Positions 1-9,289 of a DNA stretch of 64,000 nucleotides are shown piece after piece. The notes under the pieces were generated by a model that searched no databases, was not told the DNA's origin, and saw nothing but the letters and a program-made list of their open reading frames with translations. The stretch comes from Streptomyces abyssalis (GTDB lineage Bacteria > Actinomycetota > Actinomycetes > Streptomycetales > Streptomycetaceae): positions 16,144 through 80,143 of the forward strand of contig NZ_LJGT01000039.1 of the NCBI RefSeq assembly GCF_001751365.1, written 5' to 3'. Each line of letters starts with the position of its first letter. Position 1 is the stretch's first letter. The position numbers were made by a program, and so were the translations under genes.

Positions 1-2443
1 CGAAGCTCTGTTCCGCGACTCGTTCCTTGGCGCCCTCGGCGCCCATCACGGCGGCGCACAGCAGCGCCAGCCCGTACACGAGAGTGGCCGGTCCGGCCCA
101 GGCGACGCTGTTGGCCAGCCCCGCGTACAGCAGCCCCACGAGGGCCACGGCCCACGCGGCGCGGATGGCCGGCTGCCGTTCCCCGCGCAGCAGTGCGGCC
201 AGCGCCGCCAGCACCACGCCGATCAGCAGCAGCCCGCCCGCGGCACCGGGCCCGCCCGGCGTCAGGGTGAGCAGACCGAGCGCGTCGCCGGACCCCGCCC
301 CGTACGGCAGCCCCGCCTCGCGGAAGAGGCCGGACGGGCTCATCAGCAGCGACAGCGACCACGGAGCGAGCAGAACCATCGGCGTGACGAGGGCGACGGC
401 GGCGCGCACGGCCGTTCCACGCACAGGCCCGTCGGCCGCGGCCGCACCGCCGAATGCGCCCGGGAAACCCGAGGCACCGGAGCCGCCCGCCCCCGGTTCC
501 CCGCCCACCGTTTCCGCCAGGCCCAGCCGCCGCAGCACGAACAGCACCACGGCCAGCGTCAGCGCGATGAGCCACACCAGCGGCGTGAAGGCGGTCGTCA
601 GGGTCAGCAACAGCGCGTACCCCCACACCGCACGCCACCCGGGCCGCCCCCGCAGACCGCTCACGGCGACGGCTGAACGCGCCAGCAACGGCAGCGTGAC
701 CGCCAGTACTGCGGTGCCGATCCGGCCGCCCGCGAGCGCACCCGTCGCGGCGGGCAGGAAGGCGTACGCGACGCTCCCCCAGGCTCGCAGCAGCCGCGAC
801 TCCACCAGCGGCCGCGAGGTGAAGTACGCGATGAGACCGGCCAGCGGCACCGAGCAGACCAGCAACAGCGTGAGAGCGAAGCCGGTGCTGCCGAAGAAGA
901 CGGTGGCGACCACGGCCACGATCGCCAGGTACGGCGGCGCCGTCTGCGTGCCGCCGATGCCGACGGGGTGCCAGCCGTCGGCGTAACGCCCCCACAGGTC
1001 CGACACGTCGGCGGGCGCCGGCAGCAGCGCACCTCCCGCGAGCGCGCCGCTTCCCAGCAGCTCGCGGCACGCGATCAGGGACACCACGAGCAGGACCGCG
1101 AAGAGCACCGGTCCCGGCTTGCGCCCGATCTGCTTCAGCCGCGCGAACTGCTCGACCTCCAGATAGTCCGCGTCGTCGTCCCCCGGCCCGGACTCGACGG
1201 CGCCGTGCCGGCCCCCGGACGACATGTCCGGTTCCGCGCGGCCGCCGAAGTTGCTGGCGACCTGCTCGGCCGTGGCGCGCACGGTGGCGCCGGGCGGCGG
1301 GAAGAGATGCCGCAGTTCGCTGTACGGGACCGCCGGCTTGCCCCGCCTGCGCCGTGCACCGAGGAGCCGCGCGGGCCGCAGCAGCGTCCCGGTCAGCCCC
1401 CGCACCTCGTCGAGCGCCTGCCCGGGTGCCTTCCCCACGAGATAGGCGAGCGTGCGCAGCAGCGTCCCGAGCACGAGACGCAGCGTCACCCAGACGAGCT
1501 TCGAGGCGGGCACGTTGGCGAGCAGCGTGTAGACGGCTCCGGCCTTGTCGACGCGGTGCGGGCTTGCGCCGCCGCGGGCTCCCCTGCCGACGCAGTCGAC
1601 GGGGCGCCGCTCACGCGAGGCCGCCTCCGCGTGCCGTACCACCGCGTCGGGGACGATCAGCACCTTGTGCCCGGCGGAGTGCGCACGCCAGCACAGGTCG
1701 ACGTCGTCGCGCATCAGGGGCAACCGCCGGTCGAAGCCGCCGAGTTGCTCGAAGACGTCCCGCCGGATGAGCATCCCGGCGGTGGAGACCGACAGAACCG
1801 TCCGCACCTGGTCGTGCTGCCCCTGGTCCTGCTCGCGCCGTTCGACGCCGGTCCAGCGGCGGCCGCTGTTCGCGATGGAGACCCCGGCTTCCAGCAGCTG
1901 CCTGCGGTCGTACCAGCTGCGCAGCTTCGGGCCGACGACGGTGGCACCGGGGTCGGCGTCGACGACCCTCAGCAGCCGTGCCAGCGCGTCCGGTTCGGGA
2001 GCGCAGTCGTCGTGCAGCAGCCACAGCCACTGGACGGGCTCACCGTGCGGCAGCTCCGGCATGTCGTACGCGTCGTCGCGCCAGGAACGCGTGACGGGGT
2101 CCCAGCCGCTGGGGCGTTTCAGATACGGAAGGTCGTCCGGAGTCGGTACGCGCGCGGTCCGTGCCGCCTCGTCCACGGCCGCGCCGAATCCCGTACGGCG
2201 GGCCATGTGCAGCACGCGGTCGGGTCCGAGGGCCTCCGTGAGCAGCTGGGCCGACTCGTCCGCGCTGCCGGTGTCGGCCGTGATGACGTCCTGCACCGGG
2301 CGCTCCTGGGAGAGCAGGCCCGACAGCGCCTCGGGCAGCCACCTCGCGCCGTCGTGCGAGACGAGCACGGCGGTGACGACGTGCCGAGGGAACTCAGGTG
2401 TGGCCGCCTCGTACTGGGCAGCCGTGTGGCTGTGCACGGACAT
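1..2443 (-). CDS. Large membrane glycosyltransferase family 2 protein (3' end outside window)
   Basis: The reading frame is open from an ATG at 2443 to the left edge, so at least 814 residues are present and the C-terminus is missing. The N-terminal ~300 residues form a GT-A glycosyltransferase: the nucleotide-sugar region lies at residues 22-60, a HDD (DxD-type) motif at 144-146, and an RDDVDLCWR acceptor-side motif near 230-240. From about residue 430 the protein is a run of hydrophobic segments, so it is a polytopic membrane enzyme with a cytoplasmic catalytic head. A GGGGAG ribosome site precedes the start. It lies just downstream of whiB on the same strand and probably takes part in cell-envelope polysaccharide synthesis, like the other glycosyltransferase and LCP genes here. 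The sugar and acceptor cannot be told from sequence. Confidence 0.88.
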   Translation of the reverse strand, partial: MSVHSHTAAQYEAATPEFPRHVVTAVLVSHDGARWLPEALSGLLSQERPVQDVITADTGSADESAQLLTEALGPDRVLHMARRTGFGAAVDEAARTARVPTPDDLPYLKRPSGWDPVTRSWRDDAYDMPELPHGEPVQWLWLLHDDCAPEPDALARLLRVVDADPGATVVGPKLRSWYDRRQLLEAGVSIANSGRRWTGVERREQDQGQHDQVRTVLSVSTAGMLIRRDVFEQLGGFDRRLPLMRDDVDLCWRAHSAGHKVLIVPDAVVRHAEAASRERRPVDCVGRGARGGASPHRVDKAGAVYTLLANVPASKLVWVTLRLVLGTLLRTLAYLVGKAPGQALDEVRGLTGTLLRPARLLGARRRRGKPAVPYSELRHLFPPPGATVRATAEQVASNFGGRAEPDMSSGGRHGAVESGPGDDDADYLEVEQFARLKQIGRKPGPVLFAVLLVVSLIACRELLGSGALAGGALLPAPADVSDLWGRYADGWHPVGIGGTQTAPPYLAIVAVVATVFFGSTGFALTLLLVCSVPLAGLIAYFTSRPLVESRLLRAWGSVAYAFLPAATGALAGGRIGTAVLAVTLPLLARSAVAVSGLRGRPGWRAVWGYALLLTLTTAFTPLVWLIALTLAVVLFVLRRLGLAETVGGEPGAGGSGASGFPGAFGGAAAADGPVRGTAVRAAVALVTPMVLLAPWSLSLLMSPSGLFREAGLPYGAGSGDALGLLTLTPGGPGAAGGLLLIGVVLAALAALLRGERQPAIRAAWAVALVGLLYAGLANSVAWAGPATLVYGLALLCAAVMGAEGAKERVAEQSF

Positions 2444-2756
2444 CGAGGTGCGGGCCCCTCCCCGGGGGTCCGGGGGGCGATCCCCCGAAGACGCTGCTAC
2501 GGACTCGAAGGCGCACCGCCCGCGAGAGGGCCGCGCACCAAGGACGGGCCACACACTAACGGCTCAGTGCGCACTCACCGTCCGGTCCTGCAAGCAGTCG
2601 TACAACCAGGGGCACTTCACGTAGGAGGAAAGCCGCGGCCGCGGGGATGCGTCCCCGGTCCCAGGCGGCAAGGGTCCGGCGTCGCTCCGCGCACGAAGCC
2701 GTCGCCGGGAACTTCTGCCGACGCGAAGGCGTGGGGCTTTCGAGCCCCGAACTCGC
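2444..2756. other. Spacer between whiB and the glycosyltransferase gene
   Basis: These 313 bp contain the TTCG-loop hairpin next to whiB. The rest shows no believable gene on either strand. The long plus-strand frame across this stretch is the antisense of the glycosyltransferase and whiB. No clear promoter for the glycosyltransferase gene was seen. Confidence 0.5.
2733..2748 (-). terminator. Hairpin after whiB
   Basis: A 6-bp perfect stem (GGGGCT/AGCCCC) closed by a stable TTCG tetraloop lies 9 bp past the whiB stop. There is no U-tract, which is usual for actinomycete terminators. It could instead be a processing or attenuating hairpin, because the downstream glycosyltransferase is on the same strand. 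Confidence 0.5.
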
Positions 2757-3020
2757 TCAGACAGCGGCCTTCTTCAGGCGCCGCCGCTCACGCTCGGACA
2801 GGCCGCCCCAGATACCGAAACGCTCGTCGTTCGCGAGGGCGTACTCAAGGCATTCGGAACGGACCTCGCAGGCGAGGCAGACCTTCTTCGCCTCCCTGGT
2901 GGAGCCGCCTTTCTCGGGAAAGAACGACTCGGGATCGGTCTGGGCGCACAACGCGCGTTCCTGCCAGCCGAGCTCCTCGTCAACCTCTTCGACCAGCACT
3001 TCCTGGAACAGCTCGGTCAT
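2757..3020 (-). CDS. whiB: WhiB-family iron-sulfur transcription factor (WhiB/WhiB2 type)
   Basis: An 87-residue protein, the usual length of the sporulation regulator WhiB. Four cysteines at residues 25, 48, 51 and 57 (C-X22-C-X2-C-X5-C) are the expected ligands of a [4Fe-4S] cluster. The GIWGG turn at 69-73 and the basic tail RERRRLKK are the family's sigma- and DNA-contact region. The start at 3020 is chosen over an in-frame upstream start because GAGGGG lies 7 nt upstream and because WhiB proteins normally begin MTEL. WhiB acts with WhiA in Streptomyces to stop aerial growth and start septation. Its position beside fbiA-fbiB matches whiB2 in mycobacteria. It is a single gene with its own promoter region. 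Confidence 0.95.
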   Translation of the reverse strand: MTELFQEVLVEEVDEELGWQERALCAQTDPESFFPEKGGSTREAKKVCLACEVRSECLEYALANDERFGIWGGLSERERRRLKKAAV

Positions 3021-3729
3021 GTGCGCCCCTCGTCCGTCTTTGCGTCCCCGTGATGCCGTCGTTATCGATCGCGGCTGAACGACACGTGTGAAATTACAAG
3101 TGTGCCGATCCGCGCCAGTCAAGCCGAGATCTGCTATTGAGTCCGTTATTCACTCTGCGGAACCAAGCAGAACCGGAAAGTGTTGATATCACCATGAACC
3201 ATCCCAAACACTCCGGTGATCATTCTCCGAACCCGCGTCGACCGGATTCCGTACGGCCGGCCCCGGCGAATCGCCGCCTCCGGCCCGGACAGCCGTGATC
3301 ACGGCTCGGTCACAGATGCACAACGACGCTCACGTGCACGGGTGTTGCGCCATGTGTCCTCGATCCACAGCGCACAAACCTTTCGCCCCGCACCCCTACC
3401 GGATGTGATGAACCCCCGACGCCGGACACGACGTCCGAGTTGACAGCGCCACGGGTCAGTCGGTCTCCTTGACCCCATGCCAGTGACTCCCGAGCTCTTC
3501 ACGGCCGCCGCCGCGCGGCCTCTTCGCGCGGTTCACGCTGCTCGCGTCGCCACGGGTCACTGCAGCTGTCGCTGTCGCTGCTGTTGAGGCACCTCTCCGG
3601 CCGGTCACCGGCCGGCACATCCGGCCGTTGAGAACGCTCCGGCCCGTCCCCGGCCGTTCGCACGGTCGTCCCCGGTACCTCGCCCGGTCCGTCCCGGGCA
3701 TCCCTCCAGCGCGAAAGACGATCACCGAC
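3021..3729. other. Long divergent intergenic region upstream of whiB
   Basis: 709 bp with noticeably lower GC than its surroundings, especially 3080-3220. It holds the whiB promoter and probably the signals for the cupin gene. A TTGACA hexamer at 3439-3444 could be a -35 element on the plus strand, but no -10 at proper spacing is convincing. Frames present here are short or antisense to the cupin gene. Long regulatory regions are common at developmental genes. Confidence 0.45.
3093..3122 (-). promoter_or_regulatory. Probable whiB promoter
   Basis: Read on the minus strand, TTGACT (3122-3117) is separated by 18 bp from TGTAAT (3098-3093). This is a good match to the HrdB-type consensus and gives a predicted transcript start near 3086 and a leader of about 65 nt before whiB. 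Confidence 0.6.
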
Positions 3730-4233
3730 GTGAACAGCGACAACGAGATCGCGGGCGACCCGCTCGCCCTTCCCCATCTGATGCCGCCGCCCCCCGGCCA
3801 CCCCTCCACCGTGGCGGGCTTCGCCGGTCTGGCCCGTACGATCGCCGCCGACCGCGCGAGCTGGGAGCCGCTGGTGCGGTACGACGCGGCCACCCGCTGG
3901 TACCACCGGCTGCGCACCGGCCCCGGCTACGAGGTGTGGCTGCTGAGCTGGCTGCCCGGGCAGGGCAGCGGGCGCCACGACCACGGGCCGTCCTCCGGTG
4001 TCTTCACCGTCCTGCAGGGCGAGCTGACCGAGCACGCACGCGGGGCGCGCCGGACGCTCGGGACCGACGCGTTGCGCACCTTCGCGCCCGGATATGTGCA
4101 CGAGGTCGTCAACGACAGCCTGCTTCCGGTCGTCAGTCTGCACATCTACTTCCCGGGGCTGACCGAGATGCCGATGTACGAGCCCGTCGCCGCGTGCAGT
4201 GCCCCGGAACGGGCGCCGCTGGCCGCCGACTGA
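3730..4233 (+). CDS. Cysteine dioxygenase family cupin protein
   Basis: A 167-residue single-domain cupin. The metal-binding set is visible: the HDH pair at residues 83 and 85, followed by H124 in the second cupin motif (GYVHEV). This arrangement and the overall length fit bacterial cysteine dioxygenase, a cytoplasmic mononuclear iron enzyme that oxidises cysteine to cysteine sulfinate. The related 3-mercaptopropionate dioxygenase cannot be excluded from sequence. I chose the GTG at 3730, giving an N-terminus of M-NSDNE; an in-frame start at 3628 would add 34 residues of arginine/proline-rich sequence unlike the family. The gene stands alone between whiB (divergent) and fbiA (same strand, 84 bp downstream). 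Confidence 0.85.
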   Translation: MNSDNEIAGDPLALPHLMPPPPGHPSTVAGFAGLARTIAADRASWEPLVRYDAATRWYHRLRTGPGYEVWLLSWLPGQGSGRHDHGPSSGVFTVLQGELTEHARGARRTLGTDALRTFAPGYVHEVVNDSLLPVVSLHIYFPGLTEMPMYEPVAACSAPERAPLAAD

Positions 4234-4317
4234 GCACCGTCCACCGCGGCAGGGAGTGCGCCGCCGGGCGGTGACCGCCCTGCTGTTCGACTGCTGTCTG
4301 CTGACACACTGGTCCGC

Positions 4318-5310
4318 ATGGAGCGGATTGTGGTTCTGGCCGGGGGCATCGGTGGTGCCCGCTTTCTGCGCGGACTGAAGTCCGCCGTGCCCGACGCGGA
4401 CGTCACCGTCATCGGCAACACCGGTGACGACATCCATCTCTTCGGGCTGAAGGTCTGTCCCGACCTCGACACGGTGATGTACACGCTCGGCGGCGGCATC
4501 AACGAGGAACAGGGCTGGGGCCGCGCCGAGGAGTCCTTCGCGGTGAAGGACGAGCTGGCGGCCTACGGAGTGGGCCCCGAGTGGTTCGGGCTCGGCGACC
4601 GCGACTTCGCCACCCACATCGTCCGTACGCAGATGCTGAGCGCCGGATACCCGCTCAGCGCCGTCACGGAGGCCCTGTGCGCGCGCTGGCAGCCGGGGGT
4701 GACCCTGCTGCCGATGACGGACGACCGCGTCGAGACGCATGTCCTCATCGACACCGCGGACCTGGACGAGTCCCAGCGCGGCGAGGGCGGCGAGAGCCGC
4801 AAGGCAGTGCACTTCCAGGAGTACTGGGTGCGGCTGCGTGCCTCCGTCGACGCGCACGCGGTGGTGCCGGTGGGTGCCGAGTCCGCCAAGCCCGCGCCTG
4901 GCGTGCTCGACGCCATCGCGGACGCGGACGTGATCCTCTTCCCGCCCTCCAACCCCGTGGTCAGCGTGGGCACGATCCTCGCCGTGCCCGGGATGAGGGA
5001 GGCCATCGCCGAGGCCGGGGTCCCGGTGGTCGGGCTGTCGCCCATCGTCGGGGACGCGCCGGTGCACGGCATGGCGGACAAGGTGCTGGCCGCGGTGGGC
5101 GTGGAGTCCACGGCGGCCGCCGTCGCACAGCACTACGGCAGCGGCCTGCTGGACGGCTGGCTCGTGGACACCGTGGACGCCGGGTCGACGCAGGCCGTCG
5201 AGGATGCCGGAATCCGCTGCCGCGCCGTGCCGTTGATGATGACCGGCACCGATGCGACCGCCGCCATGGCGCGTGAGGCACTCGCGCTGGCGGAAGAGGT
5301 GAGCGCGTGA
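4318..5310 (+). CDS. fbiA: 2-phospho-L-lactate (or phosphoenolpyruvyl) transferase, coenzyme F420 synthesis
   Basis: 330 residues, full length for FbiA/CofD. The N-terminus carries the GGIGGARF nucleotide-binding loop at residues 9-16 and the conserved GNTGDD segment near 39-44. The enzyme moves the phospholactyl or phosphoenolpyruvyl group from the guanylylated precursor to the deazaflavin Fo, giving (dehydro-)F420-0; in actinobacteria the PEP route is established. It is translationally coupled to fbiB through a 4-bp GTGA overlap. No ribosome site precedes the ATG. Instead CACACT lies 7 nt upstream, the position expected of a -10 element for a leaderless message. Confidence 0.95.
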   Translation: MERIVVLAGGIGGARFLRGLKSAVPDADVTVIGNTGDDIHLFGLKVCPDLDTVMYTLGGGINEEQGWGRAEESFAVKDELAAYGVGPEWFGLGDRDFATHIVRTQMLSAGYPLSAVTEALCARWQPGVTLLPMTDDRVETHVLIDTADLDESQRGEGGESRKAVHFQEYWVRLRASVDAHAVVPVGAESAKPAPGVLDAIADADVILFPPSNPVVSVGTILAVPGMREAIAEAGVPVVGLSPIVGDAPVHGMADKVLAAVGVESTAAAVAQHYGSGLLDGWLVDTVDAGSTQAVEDAGIRCRAVPLMMTGTDATAAMAREALALAEEVSA

Positions 5311-6776
5311 CGACCGGCCCGGGCGCCGGGGCGGGCACGGGCACGGACTCGCCCGCCGGCACGGGAGAGTCCGCCGGAAGCCCGCAGCCCCCCGCGTACC
5401 GGGTGTGGGCGCTGCCCGGAATCCCCGAAGTTCGCCCCGGCGACGACCTGGTGAAGCTCATCGTGAACGCCGTGACGAGCGCCGGCGCCGCGCCCGGCTC
5501 CCCCGGCCTGGCCGACGGTGACGTGCTGATCGTCACGTCGAAGATCGTCAGCAAGGCCGAGGGGCGGATCGTTCGTGCGGACGACCGCGAGGCGGCCATA
5601 AACGCGGAGACCGTACGGGTGGTCGCGCGCCGCGGCCCGGCGCGGATCGTCGAGAGCCGGCACGGCTTCGTCATGGCCGCGGCGGGCGTGGACGCCTCCA
5701 ACACCCCGAAGGGGACGGTGCTGTTGCTGCCCGAGGACCCGGACGCCTCGGCACTGCGCATCCGCGAGGGTGTGCGGGACGCGCTGGGCGCCGACGTCGG
5801 CGTTCTCGTCACGGACACCTTCGGGCGGCCGTGGCGCGAGGGTCAGACCGATGTGGCGATCGGCGCCGCGGGCGTACGTGTCCTGGAGGATCTGCGCGGC
5901 GGTCTCGACACGTTCGGCAACCCCCTCGGCGTGACGGTCACGGCCGTCGGGGACGAACTGGCCGCGGCCGGCGAGCTCGTCAAGGGCAAGGCGGACGGCT
6001 TTCCCGTGGCCGTCGTGCGGGGGCTGCCGCAGCATCTGCTGCAGCGTCAGGGGACGGGTCAGGCGGCGCGTCGGGGGGCGGACGCCTCCGGCGAGTCCGC
6101 GGAGCGGGGTCCGGCTGCCGGGTCCGCACGGGCGCTGGTGCGTGACGCCGCGCAGGACATGTTCCGGCTGGGCACCTCCGAGGCAGTACGGGAAGCGCTC
6201 GCGCTGCGCCGTACCGTTCGCGAGTTCACATCCGAACCGGTGGACGGCGGTTCGGTGCGCCGTGCCGTCGACGCGGCGGTGACGGCGCCGGCTCCGCATC
6301 ACACGACGCCGTGGCGCTTCGTACTGCTGGAGTCGCCTCAGTCGCGGCTGCGGCTGCTCGACGCCATGCGCGAGAAGTGGGTCGCCGACCTGCGCGCGGA
6401 CGGCAAGAGCGAGGAGAGCATCGCCAAGCGGGTGCGGCGCGGCGACGTACTGCGCAACGCGCCGTATCTGGTGGTGCCTTGTCTCGTGACGGACGGCTCG
6501 CACGACTATCCGGACGGGCGGCGTTCCGCGGCGGAGCGGGAGATGTTCGTCGTCGCGTGCGGCGCGGGCATCCAGAACTTCCTTGTGGCGCTCGCCGGTG
6601 AGCAACTGGGCTCGGCGTGGGTGTCGTCGACGATGTTCTGCCGTGACGTGGTACGCGACGTGCTCGAACTGCCCGGCGATTGGGACCCGATGGGCGCCGT
6701 GGCCGTCGGACATGCGGCGGCGCCGCCGCGGCAGCGGCCGCCGCGCAGCGGCGACGACTTCACCGAGGTGCGCTGA
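5307..6776 (+). CDS. fbiB: Bifunctional F420-0:gamma-glutamyl ligase / nitroreductase-like reductase
   Basis: 489 residues, the two-domain FbiB typical of actinobacteria. Residues ~25-260 are the CofE-type ligase that adds L-glutamates to F420-0 in gamma linkage using GTP and metal. Residues ~290-480 are an FMN-binding nitroreductase-fold domain ([15 protein letters not shown] at its start), which in this family reduces dehydro-F420-0 and is needed for tail extension. The GTG start overlaps the fbiA stop by four bases. The insert around residues 245-270 is a low-complexity Ala/Gly/Arg linker between the domains. Fo synthase (fbiC) is not in the window. Confidence 0.95.
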   Translation: MTTGPGAGAGTGTDSPAGTGESAGSPQPPAYRVWALPGIPEVRPGDDLVKLIVNAVTSAGAAPGSPGLADGDVLIVTSKIVSKAEGRIVRADDREAAINAETVRVVARRGPARIVESRHGFVMAAAGVDASNTPKGTVLLLPEDPDASALRIREGVRDALGADVGVLVTDTFGRPWREGQTDVAIGAAGVRVLEDLRGGLDTFGNPLGVTVTAVGDELAAAGELVKGKADGFPVAVVRGLPQHLLQRQGTGQAARRGADASGESAERGPAAGSARALVRDAAQDMFRLGTSEAVREALALRRTVREFTSEPVDGGSVRRAVDAAVTAPAPHHTTPWRFVLLESPQSRLRLLDAMREKWVADLRADGKSEESIAKRVRRGDVLRNAPYLVVPCLVTDGSHDYPDGRRSAAEREMFVVACGAGIQNFLVALAGEQLGSAWVSSTMFCRDVVRDVLELPGDWDPMGAVAVGHAAAPPRQRPPRSGDDFTEVR

Positions 6777-7034
6777 GCGCACGGCCGGGCGCTGCCGGAC
6801 GGGCCGCGCGGGCCGAGCTCTCGGGACGGGCCCCGTCACGGCACGCCGCAACCGTCGGGCACCCGGCCGCGCCGCCCTCGAAGCTGCCGGCCGCACGCCG
6901 GCGACGGCCTCCTCACCGAACAGCCCGAGCACGGTGGGCCGCAGCGGCCTTCACCTCAACGCACGACCGCGTCAGCAAGGAACGCCTGCCCTGACCCGGG
7001 CACCTTGCCGCACCGCGGGAGCGCGGCCGCCGCG

Positions 7035-7949
7035 TCACAGGCGCGCGATGTCACCGATGGGGAACCGGGGCGCTCGCCGGGCCGGGGCCCGCCCTGCGAG
7101 CAGGATCAGCCGTGCCGCCCGGTGCCGCTGTCCCTCGTACGGGGCGAGCAGTTCCAGCATTCCGGCGTCGTCGGTGTCCCGCGCGCCGGTGAGCGAGTAG
7201 CCGACGATGCGCGGCAGATGCAGATCGCCGACGGTCAGCGCGTCTGGGTCGCCGTTGCTGCGCTGGAGGGTCTCCGCCGCGGTCCACGGGCCGATACCCG
7301 GGATCAGCTGGAGCCGCCGCATGGCTGCCGCCAGCTCCATCGACCGGGCCTCCTCCAGCCGGGGCGCCCGCTGGGCCGCCCGTATGACAGCCGCGGAACG
7401 CTTGCTGTCGACGCCCGCACGGTGCCACTCCCAGGAGGGGATGCGGCACCAGGCCCGGGGCTCCGGCATGACGTACAGGTTCTCGTGCGGGCCCGGCGCG
7501 CGCTCTCCGTACCGTCGCACCAGGAGCCGCCACGCGCGGTACGCCTCATGGGTGGTCACCTTCTGTTCCAGCACCGACGGGATCAGCGCCTCCATGACCA
7601 GACCTGTGCGCGGCAGCCGGAGTCCGGGATGCCGCCGGTGCGCCTCCCTCGTCAGCGGGTGGTGCGGGACGAAGGCTGACGGGTCGTCGTCCGCGCCCAG
7701 CAGCGAGGGCAGCCGCTCCAGGCACCACTCACCGCCGGCGCCCCATGCTTCGGCGTGTACGGCGGCGGCCGGAGCGTCCGCGGTGATGCGCAGCGTCGCC
7801 GGGCCCGCCGGGGTGCGGGTCGCCCGCCAGACGGCGCCGCCCTCGGTGCGGAAGCAGGGGTCGTACGGCCCGCGCCGCAGCACGCGCAGGTTCCTCCGCA
7901 GGTCGTACGACGCGGGCGCGGTCCAGGAACGGGTACGGGCGGCAGACAC
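7035..7949 (-). CDS. DNA-3-methyladenine/AlkA-type DNA glycosylase (HhH-GPD)
   Basis: About 304 residues from a GTG at 7949. The C-terminal half shows a helix-hairpin-helix (LIPGIGPWTA) followed by the GPD-loop aspartate in VGDLHLP (around residue 242), the catalytic base of AlkA-like glycosylases that excise alkylated purines. The iron-sulfur cysteines of MutY/Nth enzymes are absent. I prefer the GTG because TACGCT lies exactly 7 nt upstream, as in a leaderless promoter, and conservation begins right after it. An ATG at 8018 would add 23 Arg-rich residues. It runs convergent to fbiB and lies downstream of the nucleotidyltransferase gene. Confidence 0.83.
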   Translation of the reverse strand: MSAARTRSWTAPASYDLRRNLRVLRRGPYDPCFRTEGGAVWRATRTPAGPATLRITADAPAAAVHAEAWGAGGEWCLERLPSLLGADDDPSAFVPHHPLTREAHRRHPGLRLPRTGLVMEALIPSVLEQKVTTHEAYRAWRLLVRRYGERAPGPHENLYVMPEPRAWCRIPSWEWHRAGVDSKRSAAVIRAAQRAPRLEEARSMELAAAMRRLQLIPGIGPWTAAETLQRSNGDPDALTVGDLHLPRIVGYSLTGARDTDDAGMLELLAPYEGQRHRAARLILLAGRAPARRAPRFPIGDIARL

Positions 7950-8058
7950 GCCCGACAGCGTATGCGCGCGGCGCCCGGCGCACCCCGGGCGGGGCACGAA
8001 CGGCCGTCGGACGCGCATGAACCGGCGAACGGCCGCCGGAGGCAGTCGCCTTACGAAG

Positions 8059-9141
8059 TCACTGGTCGGACGAGAAGCGCACCGCGCCCGCCGGAATGCG
8101 CGCGCCGCACCACACGCGGATGCCGTCGCGCAGTTCGTTGCCCTCGCCGACGACGGCACCGTCGCCCACCACGGCGCCGTCGAGGACCGTGGCCGAGCCG
8201 ATGCGGGCTCCGGCGCCGATCAGCGAGTCCCGAACGTCGGCGCCGGGTTCGATGACGGCGCCGTCGAGCACGGTCGAACCGTCGACCCGCGCGCCGGCGC
8301 CGACCGACGCGCCCTCGCCCACGACGGTCCCGCCCGTCAGCTTCGCGTCGGGCGCGACGCGCGCCGTGCCCAGTACGAGCCGGTCGCCGCAGCGGCCCGG
8401 CAGCGCCGGCGAGGGTGCCCTGCCGAGTACGAGATCGGCGGAGCCGCGTACGAACGCCTGCGGTGTGCCCAGGTCCAGCCAGTAGGTGGAGTCGACCATG
8501 CCCTGAAGATGAGCGCCGCCGGAGAGCAGTCCGGGAAAGGTCTCGCGCTCGACCGAGACCGGACGGGCCGCGGGGATGGTGTCGATGACGGAACGGTCGA
8601 AGACGTACGCACCGGCGTTGATCTGGTCGGTGACGATCTCCTCGGGGGTCTGCGGCTTCTCCAGGAACGCGGTGACGCGCCCGTCCTCGTCCGTCGGCAC
8701 GAGACCGTAGGCACGCGGATCGTCGACGCGGGTGAGGTGAAGCGAGACGTCGGCCCCGGTGCGGGTGTGCACGTCCACGAGCTCGCCGATGTCGAGGCCG
8801 GTGAGGATGTCGCCGTTGAAGACGAGCACCGGGTCGGACGGGGCGGAGTGCAGCCGGGGCGCGACGTTGCGGATGGCTCCGCCCGTGCCGAGCGGCTCCT
8901 CCTCCGTCACGTACTCGAGGTGCAGCCCGAGTTGTGAACCGTCGCCGAAGTACGGCTCGAAGACCTCCGCCAGGTAGGACGTCGCCATCACCACGTGGTC
9001 GACGCCGGCCGCACGCGCTCTGGCCAGCTGGTGAGCGAGGAAGGGCACGCCCGCCGCGGGCACCATCGGCTTCGGGGTGTGCACGGTCAGCGGGCGCAGC
9101 CGGGTGCCCTTGCCGCCGACAAGGAGGATCGCTTCTGTCAC
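8059..9141 (-). CDS. Mannose-1-phosphate guanylyltransferase-type sugar nucleotidyltransferase
   Basis: 360 residues starting at GTG. The signature GGKGTRLRPL at residues 9-18 and a downstream NGD metal site (VLFNGDIL-type region near residue 110) define the nucleotidyltransferase domain. The last ~110 residues are rich in hexapeptide-like G-A-x-I/V repeats that fold as a left-handed beta-helix. Genes in this position are annotated as GDP-mannose pyrophosphorylase (ManB/ManC). The product would be a nucleotide-sugar donor for the envelope glycosyltransferases nearby. Glucose-1-phosphate as substrate cannot be excluded. Confidence 0.85.
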   Translation of the reverse strand: MTEAILLVGGKGTRLRPLTVHTPKPMVPAAGVPFLAHQLARARAAGVDHVVMATSYLAEVFEPYFGDGSQLGLHLEYVTEEEPLGTGGAIRNVAPRLHSAPSDPVLVFNGDILTGLDIGELVDVHTRTGADVSLHLTRVDDPRAYGLVPTDEDGRVTAFLEKPQTPEEIVTDQINAGAYVFDRSVIDTIPAARPVSVERETFPGLLSGGAHLQGMVDSTYWLDLGTPQAFVRGSADLVLGRAPSPALPGRCGDRLVLGTARVAPDAKLTGGTVVGEGASVGAGARVDGSTVLDGAVIEPGADVRDSLIGAGARIGSATVLDGAVVGDGAVVGEGNELRDGIRVWCGARIPAGAVRFSSDQ

Positions 9142-9289
9142 CGGTTTGTCTTCGCTTCCTGACTGGCGGAGCCGGCGGAGGAGCCCTGAGCCGGGTGGTC
9201 GGCGGCCAGTTTATGCAGCGGTGCCGGGCCGCAGGGGCGGACACCCGCAGGCACCCGGCGCCCCCGCGGCGGGGCCGGCGACCGCCTGG

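Noticed and set aside
968..3091. 707-residue plus-strand reading frame
   Set aside because: It is antisense to the glycosyltransferase and whiB genes, which show clear motifs. Its translation is Arg/Pro/Gly/His-rich with no domain; long antisense frames are normal at this GC content.
3499..6932. Long minus-strand frames of 544 and 599 residues opposite the cupin, fbiA and fbiB
   Set aside because: They are mirror frames of three well-supported genes, with low-complexity His/Arg/Val-rich translations.
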